Assembly (NCBI GenBank): GCA_021836225.1 | Contig: JAKBJA010000042.1 | Span: forward strand, 1 to 37,840 | Direction: 5' to 3' | Origin: Pseudomonadota bacterium | Lineage (GTDB): Bacteria > Pseudomonadota > Gammaproteobacteria > Burkholderiales > Thiobacillaceae | DNA: 37,840 bases | In this document: positions 21,127 through 31,330 of the stretch, piece after piece | How positions within the stretch are numbered: position 1 is the stretch's first letter | How the letters are laid out: the number at the start of each line of letters is the position of its first letter | Notes under the pieces: model-generated | The model's input: only the letters and a program-made list of their open reading frames with translations | What the model was told of the DNA's origin: nothing | The model's database searches: none | Position numbers and translations under genes: made by a program

Positions 21127-21333
21127 TTTTCGACTCCCAATGGTTTTTGACTCGAAGCCGGCAAAGATTGCTCCGGTCCCAATTGGGCTTAGATTAGGGC
21201 GCACCGTCCGCACGGTCTGTCTGGTACCGAACACAGCCGGAATGTGAGCAGCACATTCGCTATCGACAGGGAATGTCCCGAATCATCTGGGTGATGCGAG
21301 GTCGATAAATCGACTCTGGCATGCGCTGATGTC

Positions 21334-22361
21334 CTAGCCCAGCGTCACCCCAAGCCAGGCACCGATGAAGTAGGTCGCCAAGCCGGCTGCGCCGCCGATG
21401 CCGAGCATGCGCAAGCCGGAGAGCAGGGCATGGCGGCCGGTGAACAGGCTCATGCTGGCGCCGACGGCGAACAGGCCCAGTGCGGTGAGCGCGATCGAGA
21501 CGGTGAGCGCCGCGCCATGGCCAAACAGGAAGGGCAGCAGCGGCAGCGCCGCGCCGGCGGTGAAGGCGGCAAACGACGAGATGGCCGCCACCCAAGGCGA
21601 GCCGAGCTCGTCGGGGTTGAGTCCGAGTTCCTCGCGCGCCAGTGTGTCGAGCGCGCGCTCGGGGTCCTGCATCAGGGTGTCGGCCAGCCGCCGCGCCTCG
21701 ACCGGGTCCATGCCCTTGGCGGCGTAGATCAGCGCCAGCTCGGCGGCTTCCTCGTCCGGGTAGGTTTCCAGCTCGTCGCGCTCCAGGCCGATCTGGTATT
21801 CGAACATTTCACGCTGCGAACGCACCGACACATATTCGCCTGCCGCCATCGAGAACGCCCCCGCGAGCAGGCCGGCGACGCCGGTCAGAAGAATGATCGA
21901 CGGCTCCTGCGCCGCACCGGCGACGCCGTAGATCAGCGCGGCATTGGAAACCAGCCCGTCGTTGACGCCGAACACCCCGGCGCGCAGGGCATTGCCGGCG
22001 CCGCCGCCCTGGTGGCGCTTGCCGATGTCGTCGCGTTTGAGCGGCATGCCGTGCGGTGGGGTGTGGGAGTACAGCACCATGCCGCGTACCTTCATCGCCG
22101 CCAGCACGCCGCGCATCGCACGTGGCTTGAAGATGCGGGTTAGGCGGGCGACGACACGGGTGCGCCGGCCGGGTTGGAAGGGCGCGGGTGCGGGGCCGCC
22201 TTTTTGCTGGATGGCATCCAGCCAGATTTGCGCCTGATTTTCGGCGGCCTGCGCCAGTTCGTCGAACAGCGCCGCGCGCGAGGTGCCGCGTTCGCAGTCG
22301 GCCACCACGCGATACAGCCAGGCCGATTGCTTTTCTTCCTGCCAGGATTCGTACGGATCGC

Positions 22362-22365
<4 letters not shown>
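21334..22365 (-). CDS. Ferritin-like/VIT1 family iron-manganese transporter
   Basis: This 343-aa protein has an N-terminal ferritin-like (rubrerythrin-type) helical region (WQEEKQSAWLYRVVAD, then DELAQAAENQAQIWLDA) fused to a CCC1/VIT1 membrane domain (AGVFGVNDGLVSNAALIYGV, then GEYVSVRSQREMFEYQ, then helices to the C-terminus). VIT1-type proteins move Fe2+ or Mn2+ across membranes. Bacterial versions with a ferritin-like domain (MbfA-type) export iron and protect against oxidative stress; that role is inferred. The GTG start at 22365 overlaps the comM stop as GTGA and has GGAG upstream, so translation is probably coupled. No Fur or Irr site is visible because the gene has no promoter region of its own. 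Confidence 0.87.
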
Positions 22366-23849
<1,484 letters not shown>

Positions 23850-23853
23850 GGGT

Positions 23854-24120
23854 TCAGTCTTCTGATTCGCGCTGCTGCTTTTCCAGTTCCGCCAGGCGCG
23901 CTTCCAGCTGCGCCAGCTTCTCGCGCGTGCGCGCCAGCACTTCGGTCTGCACGTCGAATTCCTCGCGGCTCACCATGTCCAGCTTGCCGAGCATCGAGGT
24001 CACCCCGGCCTTGAGGTTCTGTTCGATGTCCTTCGCGGGCGACTGCTTCAGCACCTCGCCCAGCTTATTGACCAGATCGTTGATGAAAGCGGGACTGGGG
24101 AATTTCGGATTCGGGTTCAT
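23854..24120 (-). CDS. ubiK: Ubiquinone biosynthesis accessory factor UbiK (YqiC/BMFP)
   Basis: This small 88-aa protein binds membranes, forms coiled-coil trimers and helps the UbiJ-containing complex make ubiquinone under air. It shows the family N-terminus (PAFINDLVNKLGEVL, then DIEQNLKAGVTSMLGKLDMV) and a C-terminal coiled coil (LAQLEARLAELEKQQ). The ATG at 24120 has GGAGAGG 6 bases upstream. The open frame extends 20 codons further, but that segment overlaps the regulatory region and is not conserved. It heads the ubiK-comM-VIT1 transcript and is divergent from the porin-glnK-amtB operon. Confidence 0.9.
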   Translation of the reverse strand: MNPNPKFPSPAFINDLVNKLGEVLKQSPAKDIEQNLKAGVTSMLGKLDMVSREEFDVQTEVLARTREKLAQLEARLAELEKQQRESED

Positions 24121-24204
24121 CGTGGCCTCTCCAATTAAGCAGCGAGTGTAGCAAGCACCACGCGGCGGCGTGCAGCACAAAGAGAGTGCATGACGTTTTC
24201 GTGG

Positions 24205-24221
24205 CGCACCATGAAAGTGCG
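24205..24221 (+). promoter_or_regulatory. Probable NtrC binding site
   Basis: CGCAC (24205-24209) and GTGCG (24217-24221) form the dyad GCAC-N7-GTGC, exactly the spacing of the NtrC consensus. It lies about 62 bases upstream of the sigma-54 promoter, a normal enhancer distance. Confidence 0.6.
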
Positions 24222-24282
24222 GTCTATGCTGTGTCTAGCAGGGGGGAAAATATAACAGTTTGTTTTAAAAGGGGAAATAATC

Positions 24283-24298
24283 TGGCATGGCTTATGCT
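24283..24298 (+). promoter_or_regulatory. Sigma-54 promoter of the porin-glnK-amtB operon
   Basis: TGGCATGGCTTATGCT keeps the invariant GG (-24) and GC (-12) separated by 10 bases, as in the consensus TGGCAC-N5-TTGCW. Transcription would start near 24309, giving a leader of about 35 bases before the porin start codon. Confidence 0.7.
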
Positions 24299-24343
24299 CG
24301 GCGAGTAGTGCGATTTTGCGCGCCTTCACTTACGGAGAAATTC

Positions 24344-25539
<1,196 letters not shown>

Positions 25540-25550
25540 GGAGCATGAAC

Positions 25551-27029
25551 ATGAAAAAACTATTTGCTTCATTGGGTCTGATGTTTGCCCTGCTGTCTCC
25601 CCATCTGGTTCTGGCTGAAGATCCGGTCGTTGCGCCTGCTACGGAAGCGGTTGCGGTTGAAGCGGCTCCGGTTGCCGAAGCGGCCGCACCCGCTGAAGCA
25701 GCGCCGGCCGAAGCTGCGCCCGCTGAAGAAGCGGCTGCACCGGTACCCGACAAGGGCGATGTCACCTGGATGCTGATCGCCACCATGGTGGTCGTTCTGA
25801 TGACCATTCCCGGTCTGGCGTTGTTCTACGGTGGCCTGGTGCGCACCAAGAACATGCTGTCGGTGCTCACCCAGGTATTCGCGGTGTTCTGTCTGATCGC
25901 GATCCTGTGGGTGATCTACGGCTACAGCCTGGCGTTCACCGACGGCGGCGGCATGAACAGCTTCATCGGCGGACTTTCCAAGATGTTCCTGGCCGGCGTG
26001 GATACCAGCGTCGTGGTGGAAACCTTCTCCAAGGGTGTGGTGATTCCCGAAATGCTGTTCATGGTGTTCCAGCTGACCTTTGCTGCAATTACCACGGCCC
26101 TGATCGTCGGTGGCCTGGCAGAGCGCGTCAAGTTCTCCGCCTTGCTGGTGTTCTCGGCGCTGTGGTTCACCTTCTCCTATCTGCCGGTAGCCCACATGGT
26201 GTGGTTCTGGGGCGGTCCGTCGGCTTTCGACGCACCGGCCGGGTTCCTGTTCGCCAAGGGCGCGCTCGACTTCGCTGGTGGCACCGTGGTGCACATCAAC
26301 GCGGCCATGGCAGCGCTGGTGGGTGCATTCGTGATCGGCAAGCGCATCGGTTACGGCAAGGAAGCGATGGCACCGCATAACCTGACCTTCACCATGGTCG
26401 GCGCCGGCATGCTGTGGTTTGGCTGGTTCGGCTTCAATGCCGGCTCCAACCTGGAAGCCAACGGCACCACCGTACTGGCTCTGCTGAATACCGTGCTGGC
26501 TGCGGCTGCGGCAGCGCTCGCCTGGATGGCCACCGAGTGGATGATCCGCGGCAAGCCCTCCATGCTGGGTGCGGCTTCGGGTGCTGTGTCCGGTCTGGTG
26601 GCGATCACCCCGGCTGCCGGTTTCTCCGGCCCGATGGCGGCAATCGTCCTCGGCGCGGTGGCAGGTGTGGCCTGTCTGTGGGGCGTGACCGGCCTGAAGA
26701 AGGCGCTGGGCTATGACGACTCGCTCGACGTCTTCGGCGTGCACGGCATCGGCGGCATCATCGGCGCCATTGGCACCGGTATCGTCGCCAACCCGGCTCT
26801 GGGCGGCTCTGGCGTGTATGACTACGCCGCCGGCGCAGTGGCCGAGTTCAACGCCACGGGGCAGATCATCAGCCAGCTGTGGGGTGTCGGCACCGTGATC
26901 GTGTGGTCGGGCGTGGTGAGCTTCGTGCTCTTCAAGCTGGTCGATCTCACCATGGGGCTGCGCGTGCCGGAAGAACATGAACGCGAAGGTCTGGACACCG
27001 CTTCTCACGGCGAACGGGCCTACACGATG
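25551..27029 (+). CDS. amtB: Ammonium transporter AmtB
   Basis: This inner-membrane ammonium channel forms trimers that GlnK gates. The predicted 493-aa protein has a signal peptide (MFALLSPHLVLA), a 45-residue segment made mostly of Ala, Glu, Pro and Val, then eleven transmembrane helices. Family signatures are PGLALFYGGLVRTKN, the first pore His in VVHINAAMAAL, the second in VHGIGGIIGAIGTG and the end motif HEREGLDTASHGERAYTM. I chose ATG 25551 because AAGGAG lies 7 bases upstream; ATG 25545 is too close to it. The open frame runs through the stop codon at 27030-27032. An intrinsic terminator follows. Confidence 0.95.
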
Positions 27030-27056
27030 TAAACCATCCTTTCTCCGAGGGAAACT

Positions 27057-27085
27057 GGGGCGCTCTGCAGAGCGCCCCTTTTTTT
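27057..27085 (+). terminator. Intrinsic terminator of the porin-glnK-amtB operon
   Basis: GGGGCGCTC (27057-27065) pairs perfectly with GAGCGCCCC (27070-27078) around a TGCA loop, followed by seven T (27079-27085). It lies 24 bases past the amtB stop. Confidence 0.92.
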
Positions 27086-27162
27086 CGTTCGGAATTTTGA
27101 TGAGGAAACTGCTGCCGGCAGCGTTTTACGCCGGACCTCCTGTTTTGAAACCGGGTGTCGTG

Positions 27163-27210
27163 GGCGGCTATCGACCCAAAGCGGAAGCTGGCCGGTCTGA
27201 AAAGCAGACG
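27163..27210 (-). repeat. Degenerate two-unit intergenic repeat, copy A
   Basis: On the minus strand this segment reads as two imperfect units of about 24 bases. One contains GTCTGCTTTTCAGACCGG and the next TTCCGCTTTGGGTCGATAG. A related pair lies at about 28338-28395 and a weaker relative near 28975-29020. It directly adjoins the attC-like site. Confidence 0.45.
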
Positions 27211-27276
27211 TTCAACACCTGCCTTAAGCCGAGCGGGTGCGTTAGCGATCGCGTCGGATGGAAGGCATTGTTAAGT
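27210..27276 (-). other. Integron attC-like recombination site
   Basis: This 67-base segment has the layout of an integron cassette attC site. On the minus strand: R'' ACTTAAC (fits RYYYAAC), spacer AA, L'' TGCCTT, a loop region with a CCGA/TCGG inner stem, L' AAGGCA, spacer GGT, R' GTTGAAC (fits GTTRRRY). L'' and L' pair perfectly. The other strand also satisfies both core motifs, so orientation rests on context: the site begins 7 bases after the stop codon of the minus-strand gene at 27284-28291, the usual position of attC behind a cassette gene. No integron integrase gene is in the window. Confidence 0.55.
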
Positions 27277-27283
27277 GTATGTT

Positions 27284-28291
27284 CTATGGATTCCAGACTG
27301 GGATTCTACCTGTCCCCTCAATTTGGGTGTACGCGGGCTTTCCGTCTGATTCGACGAGCGGGCTGAACCCGCCGGGGTTTCTTGCATACAGCCCCACCAT
27401 AAATTCCACTTTTGCATTCCGTAAATCCAACATGCAATTCACCATGTTGATACCGTCTTGTGTTCTGCGATAGATTGACTCGGAGTTATTTGGCCAGTGT
27501 ACCTTGAAGCCACACATAAGGTTCTCATCATCTACCAATACCTCAATCAGACCCTTGTATACAGGATCATATGGAATCGCTTCTTGTCTTCTCTGGCCCC
27601 ACAGCTCTCTTACAGACCTGTCCAAACCAAAAACGACAGAGATGAACTGCTTGGCTTTTGTGATTGTTACATTTAGATCTTCTAACGGAATGCTATACGC
27701 GCCAACTGCCCCAGTGCCATTCCTAATCCGGAATTGTTCATCCGTTAAGGTGTAATCAGAGTGGCTTATAGCATTCCTAAGTTTGCTGTCGTAAAAGTCA
27801 TCGAATATGCCGCCCACATCGGGCATGCCTGCCTCAGCTGACAGTTTCTTGATGACTTTAATCTTTTGGAATGGATACAACCCTGATCGCTCGAATTGCT
27901 TTCGTTCCTTACTATTTAAGAACATATAGTATGGATTGGGGCTGTAGCCTTTTCCCAGACGGAACCTTAAAAGATTTGTAATTACTTCATAAGGTGCGTC
28001 CATTTCCACAATGTGGCTATACATCAATAAGCCCATTCTCCACATTGTGAAGTCTTTATCTGGAAATATTTCTTTTGAGTATTTCGACTGTAGTATCGCG
28101 TTAATATCTTCTAGCGTGCTTCTGGATTCAAGATATGGATCCCATCCCTTATCTTCCATCCCTACGATTCTGAGCAAGGACGCAAAATACTGAATGATGT
28201 CGTTGCTAACAGGATCTTCTGGCAAGAAAAGTGGGTGCAATAGGTCAATGTATTTTTGTCTTACTTGTTCCACATCTTCGTCAGTCATCAT
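27284..28291 (-). CDS. Unclassified protein with HEPN-like RNAISH motif
   Basis: I do not recognise a family for this 335-aa soluble protein. In its middle, DFYDSKLRNAISHSDY contains R172 and H177 in the spacing R-x4-H. This is the catalytic signature of HEPN RNases and related HEPN proteins, and the surrounding residues are predicted helical as in that fold. No membrane segment or signal peptide is seen. The C-terminal part is strand-rich and ends in GTGRIPVWNP. Base composition is clearly AT-richer than the neighbours: one sampled 60-base line (28021-28080) is 33% GC. The start is one of two consecutive ATGs with no clear ribosome binding site. With the attC-like site just behind the stop, it may be an integron gene cassette. 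A defence or toxin role is only a guess from the motif. Confidence 0.75.
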   Translation of the reverse strand: MMTDEDVEQVRQKYIDLLHPLFLPEDPVSNDIIQYFASLLRIVGMEDKGWDPYLESRSTLEDINAILQSKYSKEIFPDKDFTMWRMGLLMYSHIVEMDAPYEVITNLLRFRLGKGYSPNPYYMFLNSKERKQFERSGLYPFQKIKVIKKLSAEAGMPDVGGIFDDFYDSKLRNAISHSDYTLTDEQFRIRNGTGAVGAYSIPLEDLNVTITKAKQFISVVFGLDRSVRELWGQRRQEAIPYDPVYKGLIEVLVDDENLMCGFKVHWPNNSESIYRRTQDGINMVNCMLDLRNAKVEFMVGLYARNPGGFSPLVESDGKPAYTQIEGTGRIPVWNP

Positions 28292-28337
28292 CTATATCAC
28301 TAATCACGTACCGGTCTGTCCGTATGTGTAATGATAA

Positions 28338-28395
28338 TCCGGACCGAATGTCTGCTGTGGGAGGAATTCTCAGATGACCGCATATGGCCGATACC
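28338..28395 (+). repeat. Degenerate two-unit intergenic repeat, copy B
   Basis: On the plus strand this reads AATGTCTGCTGTGGG, then ATGACCGCATATGGCCGATA. It resembles copy A (AACGTCTGCT, then CCGCTTTGGGTCGATA): 9 of 10 bases agree in the first block and about 12 of 16 in the second. It fills most of the 143-base gap between the HEPN-like and Sel1-repeat genes. Confidence 0.4.
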
Positions 28396-28434
28396 GGTCC
28401 CAACAGCATGTCATGAAGTGCCCAACAGAGAATT

Positions 28435-28797
28435 TCATTTGCTAAGCCGTTCTTTAGCCTCTTGACTTCCATGTCTTGCTGCTTCTTTGTAAAGGGAACG
28501 CCCTTTTTCTATATCTTTTGGTACGCAGTAGCCGTTTTCGTACAGCACACCCAGAGAGTAGAGAGCTTCTGGAACACCCTCATCCGCTAAGTTCCGTATT
28601 TGCTGCATCAATAAAGAGGATCCCCCCATTTCGTATGCTCTGTCGCCCAACGTTTGCATTCTTGGGTTAGCCATTACAGGTAAAACCGCAATCAGTGAAA
28701 GGCATTCATATTCTTGTTCTTTAGATAACTCGGCACCTGATGATGAAGCAGCGCAGGTCAGCAGCACTAAGATCGATATACATTTTCGAATAATCAT
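28435..28797 (-). CDS. Exported Sel1-repeat protein
   Basis: This is a small 120-aa exported protein. The N-terminal signal peptide (ISILVLLTCAASSSGA) is followed by a linker and one recognisable Sel1-like (TPR-related) repeat near the C-terminus (ALYSLGVLYENGYCVPKDIE, then KEAARHGSQEAKERL). Sel1 proteins usually hold protein partners, and one repeat alone suggests a short adaptor. The ATG at 28797 has an excellent site (AAGGAGG). Composition is AT-rich like the HEPN-like gene 143 bases downstream, and both appear foreign to the chromosome. Whether they work together is unknown. Confidence 0.75.
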   Translation of the reverse strand: MIIRKCISILVLLTCAASSSGAELSKEQEYECLSLIAVLPVMANPRMQTLGDRAYEMGGSSLLMQQIRNLADEGVPEALYSLGVLYENGYCVPKDIEKGRSLYKEAARHGSQEAKERLSK

Positions 28798-29229
28798 GGC
28801 ATCCCCCTCCTTGATCAACGAATCTTCATCTTAGGCGAAGATTGGTCTCGCCGTAGGCCGATACGCTGGGAGTTAAGCCATGACGGGCCGCTTAGGGGCG
28901 GGAGTATGCGTTCGGCGTGAATTCCTGATCAGAGGCTGCTCAAGTCCGCATAGCGGACCACGTTGGCTCTGACTCCGGCGGCCGCAATGGCCGAACAAGA
29001 GACGGTCAAGCACTCCAACCTGAGCGCCGCTCCTGGGCCGGTTACTGCCATTCAAGCGTGCGATTATTTAAAACCTAAGTGCGCCCGGTGAATTGGACTT
29101 GGGGGGGCATGCCTGTGAGAAACGCTAGCCTGGGAGGGTGGGCGGCACGTTGACGGTCGCTCAGGGCGTGAAGCCAGGCTGGGTGGATCAGGATCGACGG
29201 TGTTGGCGGGACGAATTGACGAACGGGGC
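28798..29229. other. Intergenic stretch without a convincing gene
   Basis: No open frame here looks like protein. The stretch holds a short inverted repeat AATCTTC / GAAGATT (28821-28843) and a weak relative of the degenerate repeat near 28975-29020. It also holds a transition from AT-rich to GC-rich sequence. The promoter of the Sel1-repeat gene should lie in its left part, but I cannot point to clear -35 and -10 boxes. Confidence 0.5.
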
Positions 29230-29258
29230 AAAAACGGTTCCCGGCAACAGCGGGAACC
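29230..29258 (-). terminator. Intrinsic terminator of the methylamine operon
   Basis: On the minus strand GGTTCCCG (29258-29251) pairs with CGGGAACC (29243-29236) around a 7-base loop, followed by G and five T (29234-29230). It lies 19 bases past the mgsC stop. Confidence 0.85.
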
Positions 29259-29277
29259 ACGGACAACTCAGGCAGGA

Positions 29278-30639
29278 TCAGAACCCGGAAACACCCGGAA
29301 TCCAGTTGGTTCCCGCCAGCGGCACCCGCGCCATCGCCGCCGCTTCCAGCGTTAGCGCGACCAGGTCTTCGCGCTCGAGGTGGTGCACGTTCTGCTTGCC
29401 GCAGGCGCGCGCGATGGTGGTGAGCTCCATGTTCAGCGTCTTCAGATAATTCTTCAGATGCCGTGCGCCGACCTCGGGGGTCAGCCGCTGCTCCAGCACG
29501 GCGTCCTGGGTGGTGATCCCGACCGGGCACTTTCCGGTATGGCAGTGATGGCAGTAGCCGGGCACGGTGCCGAGTGCGGCATAGCCGGCGCTGGCGTCGT
29601 GGTGCGCGCTGTTCTGATAGTAGCTGTCGTGGTTGCAGCCCAGCGCGATCAACACGCCCTGGCCGATCGACACGGCGTCGGCACCCATTGCCAGCGCCTT
29701 GGCGACGTCGGGGCCGGAGCGGATGCCGCCGGAAACGATGAGCTGCACCTTGCCCATCATGTCGAGGTCTTCCAGCGCATCCACTGCCTGACGCACCGCT
29801 GCCAGCGTGGGGATGCCGACGTGTTCGATGAAGCAGGTCTGGGTCGCCGCGGTGCCGCCCTGCATGCCGTCGACCACCACCACGTCGGCGCCGGAATGCA
29901 CCGCGAGCTTGACGTCGTTGAAGGTGCGGGTGGCGCCGACCTTGACGTAGATCGGCTTCTCCCAGTCGGTCAGCTCGCGCAGTTCCTGGATCTTGATCGC
30001 CAGGTCGTCGGGGCCGGTCCAGTCGGGATGGCGGCAGGCCGAGCGCTGGTCGATGCCGGCCGGCAGCGTGCGCATCTTCGCAACGCGCGGCGACACCTTC
30101 TGCCCCAGCAGCATGCCGCCGCCGCCGGGCTTGGCGCCCTGGCCGATCACCATCTCGATGGCGTCGGCGCGGCGCACGTCGTCCGGGTTGAAGCCGTAGC
30201 GCGACGGCAGGCACTGGTAGACCAGGGTCTTCGACGACTGCCGCTCCTCCTGCGTCATGCCGCCGTCGCCGGTGGTGGTCGAGGTGCCGACCTCGGTCGC
30301 GGCGCGCCCCAGCGCCTCCTTGACGTTGGCGGACAGCGAGCCGAAGCTCATGCCGGCGATGGTGATCGGGATCTCGAGCTCGATCGGTTTCTTCGCGAAG
30401 CGGGTGCCGAGCACGGTTTTGGTCGAGCACTTCTCGCGATAGCCCTCGAGCGGATAGCGCGACAGCGACGCGCCGAGGAAGACCAGGTCGTCGAAGTTCG
30501 GCAGCTGGCGCTTGGCGCCCATGCCGCGGATTTCATAGAGGCCGTGCGCCGCGGCGTTGCGGATATAGGCGATGGTCTTGCTGTCGTAGCCGAAAGATTC
30601 CTCTTTGGCGACAGGTTTGGAATGGTCGTTGCTGCTCAT
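29278..30639 (-). CDS. mgsC: N-methylglutamate synthase subunit C (glutamate synthase-like)
   Basis: This is the large catalytic subunit of N-methylglutamate synthase, with 453 aa. It resembles the FMN-binding barrel of glutamate synthase (GltB central domain; GlxD-like). Seen here are the barrel motifs ITIAGMSFGSLSANVKEALG, GTSTTTGDGGMTQEER and GADVVVVDGMQGGTAATQT, the phosphate-binding LIVSGGIRSGPDVAKALAMG, and the Fe-S cysteines in GYCHHCHTGKCPVG. It would turn gamma-glutamylmethylamide and 2-oxoglutarate into N-methylglutamate and glutamate. It begins one base after the mgsB stop and is the last gene before the terminator. The in-frame extension to 30738 overlaps mgsB and is not used. The name rests on the whole gene set, since alone it could be called a glutamate synthase-like protein. 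Confidence 0.88.
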   Translation of the reverse strand: MSSNDHSKPVAKEESFGYDSKTIAYIRNAAAHGLYEIRGMGAKRQLPNFDDLVFLGASLSRYPLEGYREKCSTKTVLGTRFAKKPIELEIPITIAGMSFGSLSANVKEALGRAATEVGTSTTTGDGGMTQEERQSSKTLVYQCLPSRYGFNPDDVRRADAIEMVIGQGAKPGGGGMLLGQKVSPRVAKMRTLPAGIDQRSACRHPDWTGPDDLAIKIQELRELTDWEKPIYVKVGATRTFNDVKLAVHSGADVVVVDGMQGGTAATQTCFIEHVGIPTLAAVRQAVDALEDLDMMGKVQLIVSGGIRSGPDVAKALAMGADAVSIGQGVLIALGCNHDSYYQNSAHHDASAGYAALGTVPGYCHHCHTGKCPVGITTQDAVLEQRLTPEVGARHLKNYLKTLNMELTTIARACGKQNVHHLEREDLVALTLEAAAMARVPLAGTNWIPGVSGF

Positions 30640-30640
30640 G

Positions 30641-31330
30641 TCAGTACTCCTGATCCGCGTCGGCGTTCCAGTGATAAAGGCTGCGGGCCGAGGCCACGCG
30701 CTTGAAGTCCTTGGGGTCGTGCTGCATGCCTGCCGCATCGAGCAGCGACTTGACGGCGGCGTAGTCGGCCTCGCTCATCGGCTCGATCTGCGCGTCGGCG
30801 CCGAGCGACTTGATGCTGCCACGCACGTAAAGCACCGCCTCGTACAGCGAATCGCCGAGCGCATCGCCGGCGTCGCCGCAGATCACCATGCGGCCGGCCT
30901 GCGCCATGAAGGCAGAAAAGCTGCCGACCGAACCGCCGACGACGATGTCGCCGCCCTTCAGCGAAATACCGCAGCGCAGGCCGGCGTCGCCGTCGATCAC
31001 CAGGAGGCCGCCGTGCATCGAGGCGCCGGCGCCGTTGGAGGCGAAGCCCTTCACATGCACGCGGCCGGACATCATGTTCTCGGCCACCCCGGTGCCGGCG
31101 CTGCCGAAGATCGTGACCGTGCCGGTTTTGTTCATGCCGCCGGCGTAATAGCCGGCGTGCCCGTGCACGTCGACTTCGACTGGACAGTCGAGGCCGACGG
31201 CGATGTTGTGCGCGCCGTCCGGATTCGTCACCACCACCTTCTGCACGCCTTTGGCCGGAGCGTCCCGATGGAGGAAGGAATTCAGCTCGCGCAGGGGCGT
31301 TTGCGCGAGGTCGAAGCTCATGCGTTCCAT
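30641..31330 (-). CDS. mgsB: N-methylglutamate synthase subunit B (GltB C-terminal-like)
   Basis: This 229-aa protein resembles the C-terminal right-handed beta-helix domain of glutamate synthase (GlxC-like). It shows the glycine-rich turns of that helix: GYYAGGMNKTGTVTIFGSAG, GGLLVIDGDAGLRCGISLKG, DIVVGGSVGSFSAFMAQAG and RMVICGDAGDALGDSLYEA. It is a structural subunit between MgsA and MgsC. I chose the ATG at 31330 because GAGGAG lies 8 bases upstream. The in-frame ATG at 31321 overlaps the mgsA stop as ATGA and is equally possible, giving 226 aa. Confidence 0.85.
   Translation of the reverse strand: MERMSFDLAQTPLRELNSFLHRDAPAKGVQKVVVTNPDGAHNIAVGLDCPVEVDVHGHAGYYAGGMNKTGTVTIFGSAGTGVAENMMSGRVHVKGFASNGAGASMHGGLLVIDGDAGLRCGISLKGGDIVVGGSVGSFSAFMAQAGRMVICGDAGDALGDSLYEAVLYVRGSIKSLGADAQIEPMSEADYAAVKSLLDAAGMQHDPKDFKRVASARSLYHWNADADQEY

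Noticed and set aside
28281..28472. A 63-codon minus-strand frame whose stop overlaps the start of the HEPN-like gene by 11 bases.
   Set aside because: It begins inside the Sel1-repeat gene, has no ribosome binding site, and most of it is the degenerate intergenic repeat.
28810..28880. A possible second attC site near the Sel1-repeat gene (GATCAAC to GTTAAGC on the plus strand).
   Set aside because: The R'' core has a mismatch and the expected L boxes do not pair.
27284..29060. An insertion sequence or prophage as the carrier of the AT-rich patch.
   Set aside because: No transposase, integrase, terminal inverted repeats or flanking target duplications were found.
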